A stretch of DNA of 64,000 nt. It comes from CAZMLC01 sp964567125. Lineage in GTDB: Bacteria > Verrucomicrobiota > Kiritimatiellia > RFP12 > UBA1067. The stretch covers positions 27,546-91,545 of the forward strand of contig CAZMLC010000002.1 of the NCBI GenBank assembly GCA_964567125.1, given 5' to 3'. The position numbers and the translations under genes were made by a program. Numbering within the stretch: position 1 is the stretch's first letter; every line of letters begins with the position of its first letter. The notes below the pieces were generated by a model that worked only from the letters and a program-made list of their open reading frames with translations, searched no databases and had not been told where the DNA came from. Shown piece by piece: positions 19,268 through 28,500 of the stretch.

Positions 19268-19305
19268 GGTGCGCTGTCGTTTACGATTAACAAGGAAGAA
19301 GAACA

Positions 19306-20265
19306 ATGAGAATTTTGTCTGGCATCCAGCCTTCAGGCAAGCTGCATCTGGGAAATTATTTCGGCATGATGAAGCAGGCCTTTCAGCTTCAGGATCAAGG
19401 TGACGCGTATCTGTTTATTGCCAATTATCATGCCTTGACAACGGTGCATGACCCTGCGCGCCTGCTGGCGGATACGTGGGACGTGGCGTTGGATTTTCTG
19501 GCGTGCGGGCTCGATACGTCGCGTACGGTTTTCTTTCGGCAGAGCGATGTTCCCGAGGTCCACGAGTTGGCCTGGCTGCTTTCCATCGTCACGCCCATGG
19601 GGCTGCTCGAACGCTGCCACTCCTACAAGGATAAATTGGCCAAGGGCTTTGCACCGTCGCACGGGCTCTTTGCCTATCCCGTGCTGATGGCCTCGGATAT
19701 TCTGCTCTATCAGTCCAACCTTGTGCCCGTGGGACGCGACCAGAAGCAGCACGTGGAAGTGACGCGCGATATCGCGATCAAATTCAACAACACCTTCGGC
19801 GAGGTCTTCACGGTTCCGGAGCCTTCGATCGTTGAGGAGGTCTCGGTGATCCTGGGCTTGGATGGGCAGAAGATGTCCAAGAGCTACAACAATACGATCG
19901 AACTTTTTGGCGATCCCAAGGAGACGAAAAACAAGATCATGAAAATCGTCACGGATTCCAAGGGGCTGGAAGATCCGAAGGATCCTGAGACCTGCACGAT
20001 CTTCTCGCTCTATAAACTCTTTGCGACGCCTGAACAGCGTGCGCAGATGGAGGCGAATTACCGCGGCGGCAATTACGGGTACGGACATGCGAAAAAAGCG
20101 CTGCTCGCGATTTTCGAAGAGACCTTTGCGCCGTTCCGCGCCAAACGCGAAGAGCTGGCCAGAAATCCGGATTATGTTGAAGCGGTGCTGAAGAAGGGCG
20201 CCGAGCGCGCGCGCGAAGCTGCAACCGTGACGCTCGACAAGGCGCGCAAGGCCGTGGGCATTTAA
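19306..20265 (+). CDS. trpS: Tryptophanyl-tRNA synthetase
   Basis: It charges tRNA-Trp. The 319-residue class I synthetase has the HIGH-type motif PSGKLHLGNYFG at residue 9 and KMSKS at 189-193, with GRDQKQHVEVTRDIA (ATP/Trp pocket) between. AAGGAAG precedes the ATG. It is not part of the trp biosynthetic operon 9 kb away. It lies downstream of the thuA-like gene and 21 nt upstream of scpA. Length and motifs match the bacterial TrpRS family. Confidence 0.97.
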   Translation: MRILSGIQPSGKLHLGNYFGMMKQAFQLQDQGDAYLFIANYHALTTVHDPARLLADTWDVALDFLACGLDTSRTVFFRQSDVPEVHELAWLLSIVTPMGLLERCHSYKDKLAKGFAPSHGLFAYPVLMASDILLYQSNLVPVGRDQKQHVEVTRDIAIKFNNTFGEVFTVPEPSIVEEVSVILGLDGQKMSKSYNNTIELFGDPKETKNKIMKIVTDSKGLEDPKDPETCTIFSLYKLFATPEQRAQMEANYRGGNYGYGHAKKALLAIFEETFAPFRAKREELARNPDYVEAVLKKGAERAREAATVTLDKARKAVGI

Positions 20266-20286
20266 GGTCAGGGGAAACGGAATACA

Positions 20287-21093
20287 ATGTCTGTTGAAAC
20301 GCTGCTGGCGGATGATTACAAGGTCGATCTGGAGGTCTTCGAAGGCCCTCTGGATCTGCTGTTGTATCTGATCCGGCGCGAAGAGGTGGACATCTATGAT
20401 ATTCCGATCGAGAAGATCACGCGCCAGTACATGCAGTATCTGGATGTGATGCGCATGTTGGACCTCAATATCGCCGGCGAGTTCCTGGTCATGGCTTCGA
20501 CCCTGATGATGATCAAGAGCCGCATGCTGCTGCCTGTCGAGGCGCGCAGCAATGAGGATGATGGAGACGAGGACTGGGTCGATCCGCGCTTGGATCTGGT
20601 GCGGCAATTGATCGAATACAAGAAGTTCAAAGATGCCGCAGGCTTTCTGATGAACCTCGAGGTGATGCAGCACGAAGCGTTTGCCTATGGCGGTGACGGG
20701 CCTGTCTTTGAAAAGGAAGCGGCCGATGCCGGACAGGCGCTCGGGGATATCGGGCTGTTTGATTTACTCTCCGCGTTTCAGGAGGTTTTGTCCCGTGCGC
20801 CCGTGGAGCCTCTGGGGCATCTGGAGACGATCCGCTGGTCAGTCCCAGATAAGATGGAGATGATCGACGCTTTGATGAAGGTTCAGCACCATGTGCGGTT
20901 CTCCTCCTTTTTCAAGCCGGAATCGCCGCGCGGTGAGGTGATCGTGACCTTTCTTGCGCTGCTGGAGCTGATCCGCCTGCATCGTATTATGTTGCAGCAG
21001 AACGATGCCTTCCATGAGATCGTCATCCTGCCTGCGCCGCTTGTAACGGAACCTGTTTCACGTGTAGGAGAAGCTGCCTATGGCATCGCCTGA
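20287..21093 (+). CDS. scpA: Segregation and condensation protein A
   Basis: ScpA is the kleisin subunit that bridges SMC heads and binds ScpB in the chromosome-condensing SMC-ScpAB complex. The 268-residue protein has the family's N-terminal FEGPLDLLLYLIRREEVDIYD signature split by usual spacing, the IAGEFLVMASTLMMIKSRMLLP helix region, and a C-terminal winged helix (VTFLALLELIRLHRI). It overlaps scpB by 14 nt, so the partners are co-translated. The trpS-scpA-scpB order is common in bacteria. Confidence 0.95.
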   Translation: MSVETLLADDYKVDLEVFEGPLDLLLYLIRREEVDIYDIPIEKITRQYMQYLDVMRMLDLNIAGEFLVMASTLMMIKSRMLLPVEARSNEDDGDEDWVDPRLDLVRQLIEYKKFKDAAGFLMNLEVMQHEAFAYGGDGPVFEKEAADAGQALGDIGLFDLLSAFQEVLSRAPVEPLGHLETIRWSVPDKMEMIDALMKVQHHVRFSSFFKPESPRGEVIVTFLALLELIRLHRIMLQQNDAFHEIVILPAPLVTEPVSRVGEAAYGIA

Positions 21094-21889
21094 TGAAGTA
21101 AAATTGCCGATGGCGTCGAGCTTACAGCAAATTGTCGGCGCCCTGTTGTTCGGTTCCGATCGTCCGCTGACGGTCGATGAAATCCGCGCCTGCCTCGTGG
21201 GCGTTGCGGAGGGTGCGGCTGAAGGCGAGGAGACGTTGAAACTTTTTGCCGAGGCTTCCCCGCGCGAGATCAACGATGCGATTGAGAGCATGGCGAAGGA
21301 GTTGTCGCGCCTCGAACTCGGTTTTGATCTGGTCGAGTTGAATGGGGGCTATCGCTTCCAGACGCAGTCCGCGTGCGGCCGCTGGGTCCGCAATCTGCTG
21401 AAGGTGGATCGCCCGAATCGTCTTTCGCGCCCGGCACTGGAAACGCTGGCGATCATTGCGTATCGCCAGCCGATTGCGAAATCAGAAATGGAATCCATAC
21501 GCGGTGTGATGGTCGATCATATCGTCAAGGCGCTCATGGAACTGCATCTGATCCGCATCGTGGGTCGGAGCGACCTCCCAGGACGGCCTTTTCTGTACGG
21601 GACGACCGCGACCTTCCTCGATCATTTTGGTTTAAAGAACCTGAAAGAGCTGAACGAACTGGATCCTACCTTGCAGCGTTCTTCCACGCGCGAACGCAAT
21701 GCGGTCCATCGTAAAGAGCGTAAAAAGGCGCAGGAACCGGACCACGCATCCTTGTTTGCTCCCGAGCAAGCCCGTGCTGACGTCGCGGTTGATCAGCCTG
21801 CTGTGCAGGAAATTTTAGGAACAAGTGAAGCAGCGAACGCGCAGACGGAAGCGTTGTATACGGAAGAAGACGCAGAAGGGCATTCGTGA
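21080..21889 (+). CDS. scpB: Segregation and condensation protein B
   Basis: ScpB is the winged-helix KITE partner of ScpA in the SMC condensin. The 269-residue chain shows IVGALLFGSDRPLTVDEI at the start, ELNGGYRFQT, the FERPNRLSRPALETLAIIAYRQP-like conserved block (here VDRPNRLSRPALETLA), and IRGV..DHIVKALMELHLI. The C-terminal ~60 residues are low-complexity and acidic, with no family match. The start lies inside the end of scpA. It is followed 17 nt later by the membrane M15-like gene. Confidence 0.95.
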   Translation: MASPDEVKLPMASSLQQIVGALLFGSDRPLTVDEIRACLVGVAEGAAEGEETLKLFAEASPREINDAIESMAKELSRLELGFDLVELNGGYRFQTQSACGRWVRNLLKVDRPNRLSRPALETLAIIAYRQPIAKSEMESIRGVMVDHIVKALMELHLIRIVGRSDLPGRPFLYGTTATFLDHFGLKNLKELNELDPTLQRSSTRERNAVHRKERKKAQEPDHASLFAPEQARADVAVDQPAVQEILGTSEAANAQTEALYTEEDAEGHS

Positions 21890-21906
21890 GTGTTTAGGAG
21901 TTTTGT

Positions 21907-22641
21907 ATGTCGGTTTTAACAGAAGTTCCGCCGCCGCAACGGTACTCGGATTTCAGCGAGCGGGGTGCGTTCAATGCCTGGATGCGAGCAGCCATGATCG
22001 TGGCAGGTGTCCTTTTGGTGATTGCGTTGTTGCTCTGTTTCATCTTTCGCCCAGGTTCGAGCTCTGCGCCGACGACTGCTGATGAACAGCAGGAGTCGAA
22101 AACTGCGGAGCAACAGGATGCTCCGGCCCCTGACTTGTTTAATCCCGTGCGCCCTGCGCCGGCTGCATTCCCCCCTGACTCCAATATGCCCAGGGGAAAA
22201 GAGTCGCTCAACGTCGGGGCGATTGATCTGAAGACCTTTAATGAAAAGCGCGATCTCGTCCGGTTCGAGGATAAGCGGGTCTGGTTTAATTCCGATGCAA
22301 AAATGCGCGAGGACAAGGAAGACGACCATCTGATCCATCGCTCCATGGAAGTCCCGCTGAAACGCCTGGTGAACCTCGTTGAGAAAAAGAAGGGAAAACT
22401 GAAAATCCACGATGCCTACCGGCACACGGATAAGAACACGATTCACACAACGGTCTCGCTGCATTGCGAGGGCCGTGCGATTGACCTCACGGTGGAAAAC
22501 ATCTCGCTCAGCGAGCTTGCGAAGTTGACCTGGCAGGCGGGCTTTGATTTTGTCCTCTACGAGAAGCCCCGACGCTCTGGCGAGCATATCCATGCTTCCG
22601 TGAAACGGCAGCCCGATGCGCCGGCTGCTGCAAAGAAATAG
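21907..22641 (+). CDS. Membrane-anchored M15/hedgehog-type peptidase-like protein
   Basis: A 244-residue protein. Residues ~27-47 form one transmembrane helix, followed by a Gln/Ala/Pro-rich linker and a C-terminal domain resembling the zinc D-Ala-D-Ala peptidases of family M15. LHCEGRAIDL (H186, D193) and GEHIHASV (H227/H229) supply the expected His-Asp-His zinc ligands; YRHTDKNTIH may be the preceding substrate loop. A periplasmic role in cutting peptidoglycan cross-links is inferred. AGGAG sits six bases before the ATG. It is the last gene of the thuA-trpS-scpAB operon. The zinc motif is visible, but overall similarity is distant. Confidence 0.65.
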   Translation: MSVLTEVPPPQRYSDFSERGAFNAWMRAAMIVAGVLLVIALLLCFIFRPGSSSAPTTADEQQESKTAEQQDAPAPDLFNPVRPAPAAFPPDSNMPRGKESLNVGAIDLKTFNEKRDLVRFEDKRVWFNSDAKMREDKEDDHLIHRSMEVPLKRLVNLVEKKKGKLKIHDAYRHTDKNTIHTTVSLHCEGRAIDLTVENISLSELAKLTWQAGFDFVLYEKPRRSGEHIHASVKRQPDAPAAAKK

Positions 22642-22689
22642 GATTTCCGTGGAGGCGGCTTCGGGCGTGTTGCCGAAGCGGGCGTTGCC

Positions 22690-22718
22690 TTGACGAAAGG
22701 TGGGTGGTTTGATATAAC
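22690..22718 (+). promoter_or_regulatory. Promoter of the PfkB-family kinase gene
   Basis: TTGACG (22690-22695), 17-nt spacer, TATAAC (22713-22718), 39 bp before the start codon. A 7-bp hairpin without a T run (GCTTCGG/CCGAAGC, 22658-22679) lies just upstream. Confidence 0.75.
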
Positions 22719-22757
22719 CATCGCCATCGTATAAACCATCAATTTAGGATTTCATGT

Positions 22758-23837
22758 ATGGCAAAGAAGCTGAAAAGTAAGTGTCAGTATGCGCTGCTGG
22801 TTCCCACGAGTATGGGCGTGCGGATTACCCCCATGAATGGCCAGCCGGTTCACTGTGGCGGTACCTTCATGATGCAGGCCACAAGCGCGGAGACCAATGT
22901 GGCAAATGTGGCGTCGTATCTGGGACTTCCTGTCAAGGTGCTGACGACCTTTGTCAAGGGCAGCCCGGTTGCGCAGATCATCAAGGATAGCCTGCGTGCG
23001 CGGCATATGGACTATGAAGGCGTTGAAGTGGAACAGGGCGGCCCGTGGGGTTACCGGCACCAGTTCAACATTGCGGACAGCGGCTGCGGTTCCCGCGGGC
23101 CGCGCGTCTGGAACGACCGCGCCGGTGAAGTCGGCCGGACCCTGAATGTGAAGGATTTCGATCTGGAACGCATCTTCAAGAAAGAGGGCGTCCAGGTTGT
23201 GCACCTCTCCGGTCTGATCGCCGCGCTCTCGCCTGAGACCAGCACCTTCTGTCTGGAATTGGCGCGCGCAGCGAAAAAATACGGCACGAAGATCTCCTTT
23301 GATCTGAACTATCGCGCCTCCTTCTGGAAGGGCCGCGAAAAGGAGCTCTCCAAGGCATTCCGCGAAATCGCCAGCGTGTCAGACATTCTGGTCGGCAACG
23401 AGGAGGATTTCCAGCTCTGTCTCGGCATCAAGGGGCCTGAGGCGGGCGGCAAGGATATCAAGGATCAGATCGAGGCCTTCAAGGGCATGATCGAGTGCGT
23501 GCGCAAAGCCTATCCGAACGCGCAGACCTATGCGACGACCTTGCGCGAAGTGGTCGATGCGAACCGCCACCTCTGGGGCGCGATCATGTATGCGGATAAG
23601 CAGTGGCATGTGGTTGAACCGCGCGAAATCACGGTGCTCGACCGCATCGGCGGCGGCGATGGTTTTGTCGGCGGCCTGCTCTACGGCGTGCTCAAGGGCT
23701 GGGAACCGGAGAAGTGGCTGCAGTTCGGCTGGGCCAGCGGTGCATTGGCCACCACGCTGTTGACGGATTATGGTACGCCTGCTGATGAAGCGCAGGTGTG
23801 GAGCATCTGGAAGGGCAATGCCCGCGTCCAGCGCTAA
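22758..23837 (+). CDS. PfkB-family sugar kinase, 2-keto-3-deoxygluconate kinase-like
   Basis: A 359-residue ribokinase-family enzyme that phosphorylates a sugar or sugar acid with ATP. It has the N-terminal VHCGGTFMMQATSAETNVA sugar-binding strand with the GG-N pattern, a central ISFDLNYRASFW (the SFDxNYR motif typical of KDG kinases), the NEEDF segment, and the catalytic DRIGGGDGFVGGLLYG with the base Asp at about 301. The DxNYR and GGGD pattern suggests 2-dehydro-3-deoxygluconokinase, fitting uronate or polysaccharide use. The substrate remains unproven. It has its own promoter and is followed by a terminator. Confidence 0.88.
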   Translation: MAKKLKSKCQYALLVPTSMGVRITPMNGQPVHCGGTFMMQATSAETNVANVASYLGLPVKVLTTFVKGSPVAQIIKDSLRARHMDYEGVEVEQGGPWGYRHQFNIADSGCGSRGPRVWNDRAGEVGRTLNVKDFDLERIFKKEGVQVVHLSGLIAALSPETSTFCLELARAAKKYGTKISFDLNYRASFWKGREKELSKAFREIASVSDILVGNEEDFQLCLGIKGPEAGGKDIKDQIEAFKGMIECVRKAYPNAQTYATTLREVVDANRHLWGAIMYADKQWHVVEPREITVLDRIGGGDGFVGGLLYGVLKGWEPEKWLQFGWASGALATTLLTDYGTPADEAQVWSIWKGNARVQR

Positions 23838-23848
23838 GGAGTGTTCAT

Positions 23849-23882
23849 GCCCCGGCTTACTTTTAGGGCCGGGGCTTTTTTA
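23849..23882 (+). terminator. Rho-independent terminator
   Basis: GCCCCGGC pairs with GCCGGGGC around a 10-12-nt loop and is followed by TTTTTT. It starts 11 bp past the kinase stop codon. Confidence 0.9.
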
Positions 23883-23899
23883 TTTTCAGGAGGTGTCGG

Positions 23900-25549
23900 A
23901 TGAGACGTACAACAACGGTTTTCCTGTGCGGGTTGCTGCTGGCAACCGGATGCAAACATTTTTCAGAACAGACGGTCTGCTCTGCGGATGTGATCGTGTA
24001 CGGCGGCACTTCAGCCGGCGTTGTCGCCGCGGTACAGGCTGCGCGTCTCGGTAAAAGCGTGATTCTCGTCTCGCCGGATAAACATCTGGGCGGACTCAGT
24101 TCCGGCGGACTCGGCTGGACCGATTCCGGCAAGGCGGATTCCATCGGCGGTATGTCGCGCGAGTTTTATCAGCGGATCTATACCTACTATGCGCAACCGG
24201 GCGCGTGGCGTCAGGAAACCATGGACGCGTTCCGGCACATCAAAGGACAAGGCACAAAGGCGCGCAATGATAAGGATCAGACGCAGTGGCTGTTTGAACC
24301 GCATGTGGCCGAACAGGTCTTTGAAGCTTGGCTGCGTGAAAGCAAGGTCGAGCTGTATCGGTCAACGTGGCTGGATCGGACGTCCGGTCTCAGCAAGCAG
24401 GGTGCGCAGATTCAAAGCTTCCGCACGTTGGATGGCCGTTGTTTTGCAGCCAAGGTCTTTATCGATGCGACCTATGAAGGAGACTTGATGGCCGCGGCTG
24501 GTGTGCGTTACCATGTCGGGCGCGAAGCGAACGCCGTCTATCAGGAAGCGCACAACGGTGTCCAGTTGGAGCACTACAATCACCATGCGCACTATTTTAA
24601 AGCCAACGTCTCGCCGTACCGCACGCCGGGTGATCCCGCGAGCGGCCTTCTGCCGAATGTCTCCGCGGAACCGCCGGGCAAGACCGGCGAGGGCGACCAC
24701 CGCGTGCAGGCTTACTGCTTCCGCGTCTGCATGACGTGCGATTCGCAGAACCGCATACCCTTTCCGAAACCGGAAAATTATGATCCGCTTAATTACGAAC
24801 TGATGGTGCGCGAACTGGTCGCGAGCGGACGCCTGGATTTCTTTGAGAAGTTCGATCTGATTCCCAACAAGAAGACCGATACCAACAATCACGGAGCATT
24901 CAGTTCGGATTATATCGGTGCGAATTACGCCTATCCGGAAGCCAGCTACGAACTGCGTCGGCAGATCATCCGCGCGCATGAAAATTATCAGAAGGGACTG
25001 CTCTATTTTGCGTCGACAGATCCGCGCATGCCCGCCTATATCCGCGAGAAGATCGCGCAGTGGGGCTTGCCCAAGGACGAGTTTACCGATAACGGCGGTT
25101 GGCCGCATCAGCTCTACATCCGCGAGGCGCGCCGCATGATCGGTGCGTACGTGATGACGGAAAACGATGTCTTGCATAAGCGCGAGGTACCCCAGCCGAT
25201 CGGTATGGGATCGTACACCCTCGATTCGCACCATGTCCAGCGCTACATCACCGCCGCGGGCTGGGTGCAGAATGAGGGCGATATCGGCGTTTCCACCAAG
25301 GGGCCGTACCGGATCGCATACGGCGCGATTACGCCTCAGGTCAAGGAGTGTACGAACCTGCTTGTTCCCGTCGCAATGTCTAGCTCGCACATCGCCTACG
25401 GATCGATCCGCATGGAGCCGGTCTTCATGATTCTGGGTCAGAGCGCCGCTGTGGCGGCTGCGCAGGCGATTGATACGCAGCAGGCTGTCCAGGCGATTGA
25501 CTATCCGACGCTCGATGCGACGCTCAAAAAGCTCGGTCAGCGCTATTGA
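23900..25549 (+). CDS. FAD-dependent oxidoreductase, lipoprotein
   Basis: A 549-residue exported protein with a lipobox (LLLATGC, Cys about residue 15) and an FAD_oxidored-type Rossmann fold. DVIVYGGTSAGVVAAVQAAR is the dinucleotide-binding strand, then LGGLSSGGLGWTD, FIDATYEGDLMAAAGV, and a C-terminal FAD closure around SSSHIAYGSIRMEPVFMILG. Members of this family are common in polysaccharide-degrading Planctomycetes and Verrucomicrobiota and are often annotated xanthan-lyase-like. The substrate is unknown. CAGGAGG is correctly placed before the ATG. It ends 4 bp from the convergent hrpA stop. Confidence 0.88.
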   Translation: MRRTTTVFLCGLLLATGCKHFSEQTVCSADVIVYGGTSAGVVAAVQAARLGKSVILVSPDKHLGGLSSGGLGWTDSGKADSIGGMSREFYQRIYTYYAQPGAWRQETMDAFRHIKGQGTKARNDKDQTQWLFEPHVAEQVFEAWLRESKVELYRSTWLDRTSGLSKQGAQIQSFRTLDGRCFAAKVFIDATYEGDLMAAAGVRYHVGREANAVYQEAHNGVQLEHYNHHAHYFKANVSPYRTPGDPASGLLPNVSAEPPGKTGEGDHRVQAYCFRVCMTCDSQNRIPFPKPENYDPLNYELMVRELVASGRLDFFEKFDLIPNKKTDTNNHGAFSSDYIGANYAYPEASYELRRQIIRAHENYQKGLLYFASTDPRMPAYIREKIAQWGLPKDEFTDNGGWPHQLYIREARRMIGAYVMTENDVLHKREVPQPIGMGSYTLDSHHVQRYITAAGWVQNEGDIGVSTKGPYRIAYGAITPQVKECTNLLVPVAMSSSHIAYGSIRMEPVFMILGQSAAVAAAQAIDTQQAVQAIDYPTLDATLKKLGQRY

Positions 25550-25553
25550 TCGC

Positions 25554-28500
25554 TCAGCGCGTCGGCGTGACAACCCTCTCCCAGAGCTGGTTCAGCCGTT
25601 TGGCTGAAACCGCGACGGGCGTACGCAGTTCCTGCGCAAAAAGCGAGACGCGATATTCTTCAACAAGCCAGCGGTACTCCTGAAGTGCGCAGGCATCGTG
25701 CAAGGGCCGCGGGTCCTTGTCGAGAAACTCCACGTAACGTTGCCAATGCGGTCCGAACTCCGCCCGCTTGCGCAGATCCGTCGCAGGGTTGGTCTTGGCG
25801 CGCTCAATGCGCATGCGGATCGCCTCCAGATAGCGCGGCAGGTGATTCAGCTGCGGCGTGGCGATGTTCTCGGCAAAGCCGGGGAAGATCAACCACGCAA
25901 GCTGCTCCTCGATATCGTCGCGCGTCACCTCCAGAAGTTGCGTGCGCGACAAAAGCGTGGTCAGTTCGCTGGCGCTCTGCAGGAGGGCCGCAACCATGCG
26001 CGTACGCGTCAGGTGGACGGCATGGAGCTGGGGCTTCGCCTCAGCAAGTCGTTCGCGGAAAAGTGCCTCCGTGCGGATCACCGGACGATTCTCGATCAGC
26101 ACCTCGCGGAAGGTGCAGCGGCCGATCTCTTCTCCGAGCGCAGTGGGTGTGCTCTCCAGTGTGGCCAGGTAGAGTTGCGCGTCGCGCGGCAGCGAGGGCG
26201 CGGCAAAGTAGCGCTTTGCCTCCTTGCCGAGCGTCAGCGCGGCGAGACGGCAGACGCCGCGTTCGTGCGTGGCAGCCGCCAGGCCTGCCTCAGCGAAGAG
26301 CTGGAGTGCCACGCTGTCGGTCTTGTCCACGAGCGCCGGGTAGTGGATAATCGGCCAGCCGGCCTTGCCCACATCGATCTGCGCCGGAAGGTCGCCGAAA
26401 TCCCACTGGGTGATGTTGGTCCGTTGCCAGCGCTGCGCCTGCGCATCGCGCGCGGATGGCGGCGTGTTCTGTTGTCCAAAGAGCTTGGCGAGTGCATCGA
26501 TGTTGCGTCCTGATCCGAGGACGTTGTCCGCCTCGTCGCACGCGACAAAACGCATGCGCAGATGGTCGGGAAGCGCATCGTCGCGCCACTGTTCTGTGGG
26601 CACGCGGATGCCGCGCACGGCGTAGATGGCCTCCGCGAAGGCCGTCGTCAGGACGCTTTTTCCGGGGTGCAGCCGCGTCTGACACTGTGCGAGCGTTTCA
26701 TCGTACGGGAGAAGCAGTCGACGGATCTTCGAGGGCAGGGCATTCAGCAACCAGCGCAGTTTTTCATCGAGCATGCCGGGCACGAGCCAGTCACTGCGCC
26801 AGGCCGCGACCTGATTGAGCAGATGGGCAGGCACTGTGCAGGTGATGCCGTCGTCCGACTCGCCCTGCGCATTGCGGTAGGTCAGCGCTAGACGGTTGCC
26901 GTTGATCACGATCGAGTCGGGGAAATCATGTGTAAGGTCGCGTGCGGGCGGAAGGTCGTTGTCGCGCATGAGCAGGACTGCGGGATCCACGGTTTTGAGC
27001 CATGCGCGCAGCGCCTGTGCACTGCAAGTCTCCGCCGGGATGCGCGCGTCGTAAAAGGCGAAGGCAAGATCGGGATTGAAGAGCATGCCGTGCTCGCGCG
27101 TCTTGGCTTCAGCGGTGAGCAGGGTGCTGATGCGCTTTAGATTGCTCGTGATGACTGCGGGGATCGGTGCGGGAAGTGCGCCTTGAATCAGTCCTTCGCG
27201 GATGAAAATCGTGCGCGCCTCTGCGGGGTTGATGCGGCTGAAATCGCGGATGCGCGACTCCACCAGCACCAAGCCGTAGAAGGTGACGCGTTCGCGCACG
27301 CGGACGAAGCCGTGTGCTGGATCCCACTGCGCGGAGTGGTAGCTGTATTTGCACTGCGCACGCGCCAGCGGTTCGATCCACTGCGGATCGATGCAGGCGG
27401 CCGTGCGCGCAAAGAGGCGGGACGTTTCAATCAGTTCGCCGGCAATGATCCAGTCGCGGCTGGTTGGTAGCTGCGGCGGGCCTTTGGCTGCGCGCGGTGG
27501 CTGGCGCTCCTCGCGCTTGGGCTTGACGCGTACGAGCCCGGATCCCGGAAAGAGCGAGAAGCGGATGTTGCGCGTGCCGCGGTAGTCATTGGTCTCCGGA
27601 TCGCGGTGGCCGACATTGGCCAGCAAGCCTGCGAGCAGCGCTTTGTGAAGGCCGATTTCGCCGCCAGCGGTGGAGGTCACCTCTAGCATCAGCGTCTTGC
27701 AGAGCTTTTCGAGCTGCTCGCGCAGATCGATCCAGTCGCGCATGCGCGGGAAGGAGAGATAATTCTCCTTGCAGAGACGGCGCAGTGCGCTCTGTGAGCC
27801 TTTCTCATTCTTCTCCCGATACCAGCGCCAGAGGCGCAGCATGGCGGAAAAGTCCGAGTTCTGTGTCAGAAATTGCGCATGGCATTTGTCCGCGTCCGTC
27901 TGATTGTCCATGGGGCGGCGTCGCGGGTCGTCACATTCCAGACCGGCGACAACCGTCAGCGTATCCGCCAGGGCAGCCTCGTGGTCGGCAATGAACAGCA
28001 TGCGTGCCAGCGCCGGTTCAATGGGCAGGCGCACCAGTTGCCGCCCGAGCGAGGTCAAGCGCCACGGCCACGGGCCTTCTTCGACCTCTTCGATAGCCTG
28101 CAGGAGGGCGAGTTCGCGGTAACCTTCGCGGATAGCGGCGTTCGACGGCGGGTCGATGAATGGAAAATCCTCGATGTTGCCCAGCTTGAGATCCATCATG
28201 GTCAGGATCACCTGCGCCAGGCTGGAGCGCAGGATTTCAGGCGGCGTATAGTCATCGCGCTTGGCGAAATCCTCTTCGCTGTAGAGCCGGATGCAGACGC
28301 CGGGCGCAATGCGTCCGCAGCGTCCTTTGCGCTGATTGGCGCTGGCCTGGGAGGTCGGCTCGATTTGCAGGCGTTGAACCTGGGTCCGCGGATTGTAACG
28401 GCTGAGGCGGACGAGGCCGGAGTCGATCACCGAGCGGATGCCCGGGAGCGTCACCGAGGTCTCCGCGACGTTGGTCGAGAGGATGATGCGGCGGTTCGAG

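Noticed and set aside
19333..20673. 446-codon minus-strand frame opposite trpS and scpA
   Set aside because: Antisense shadow across two conserved genes; no motifs.
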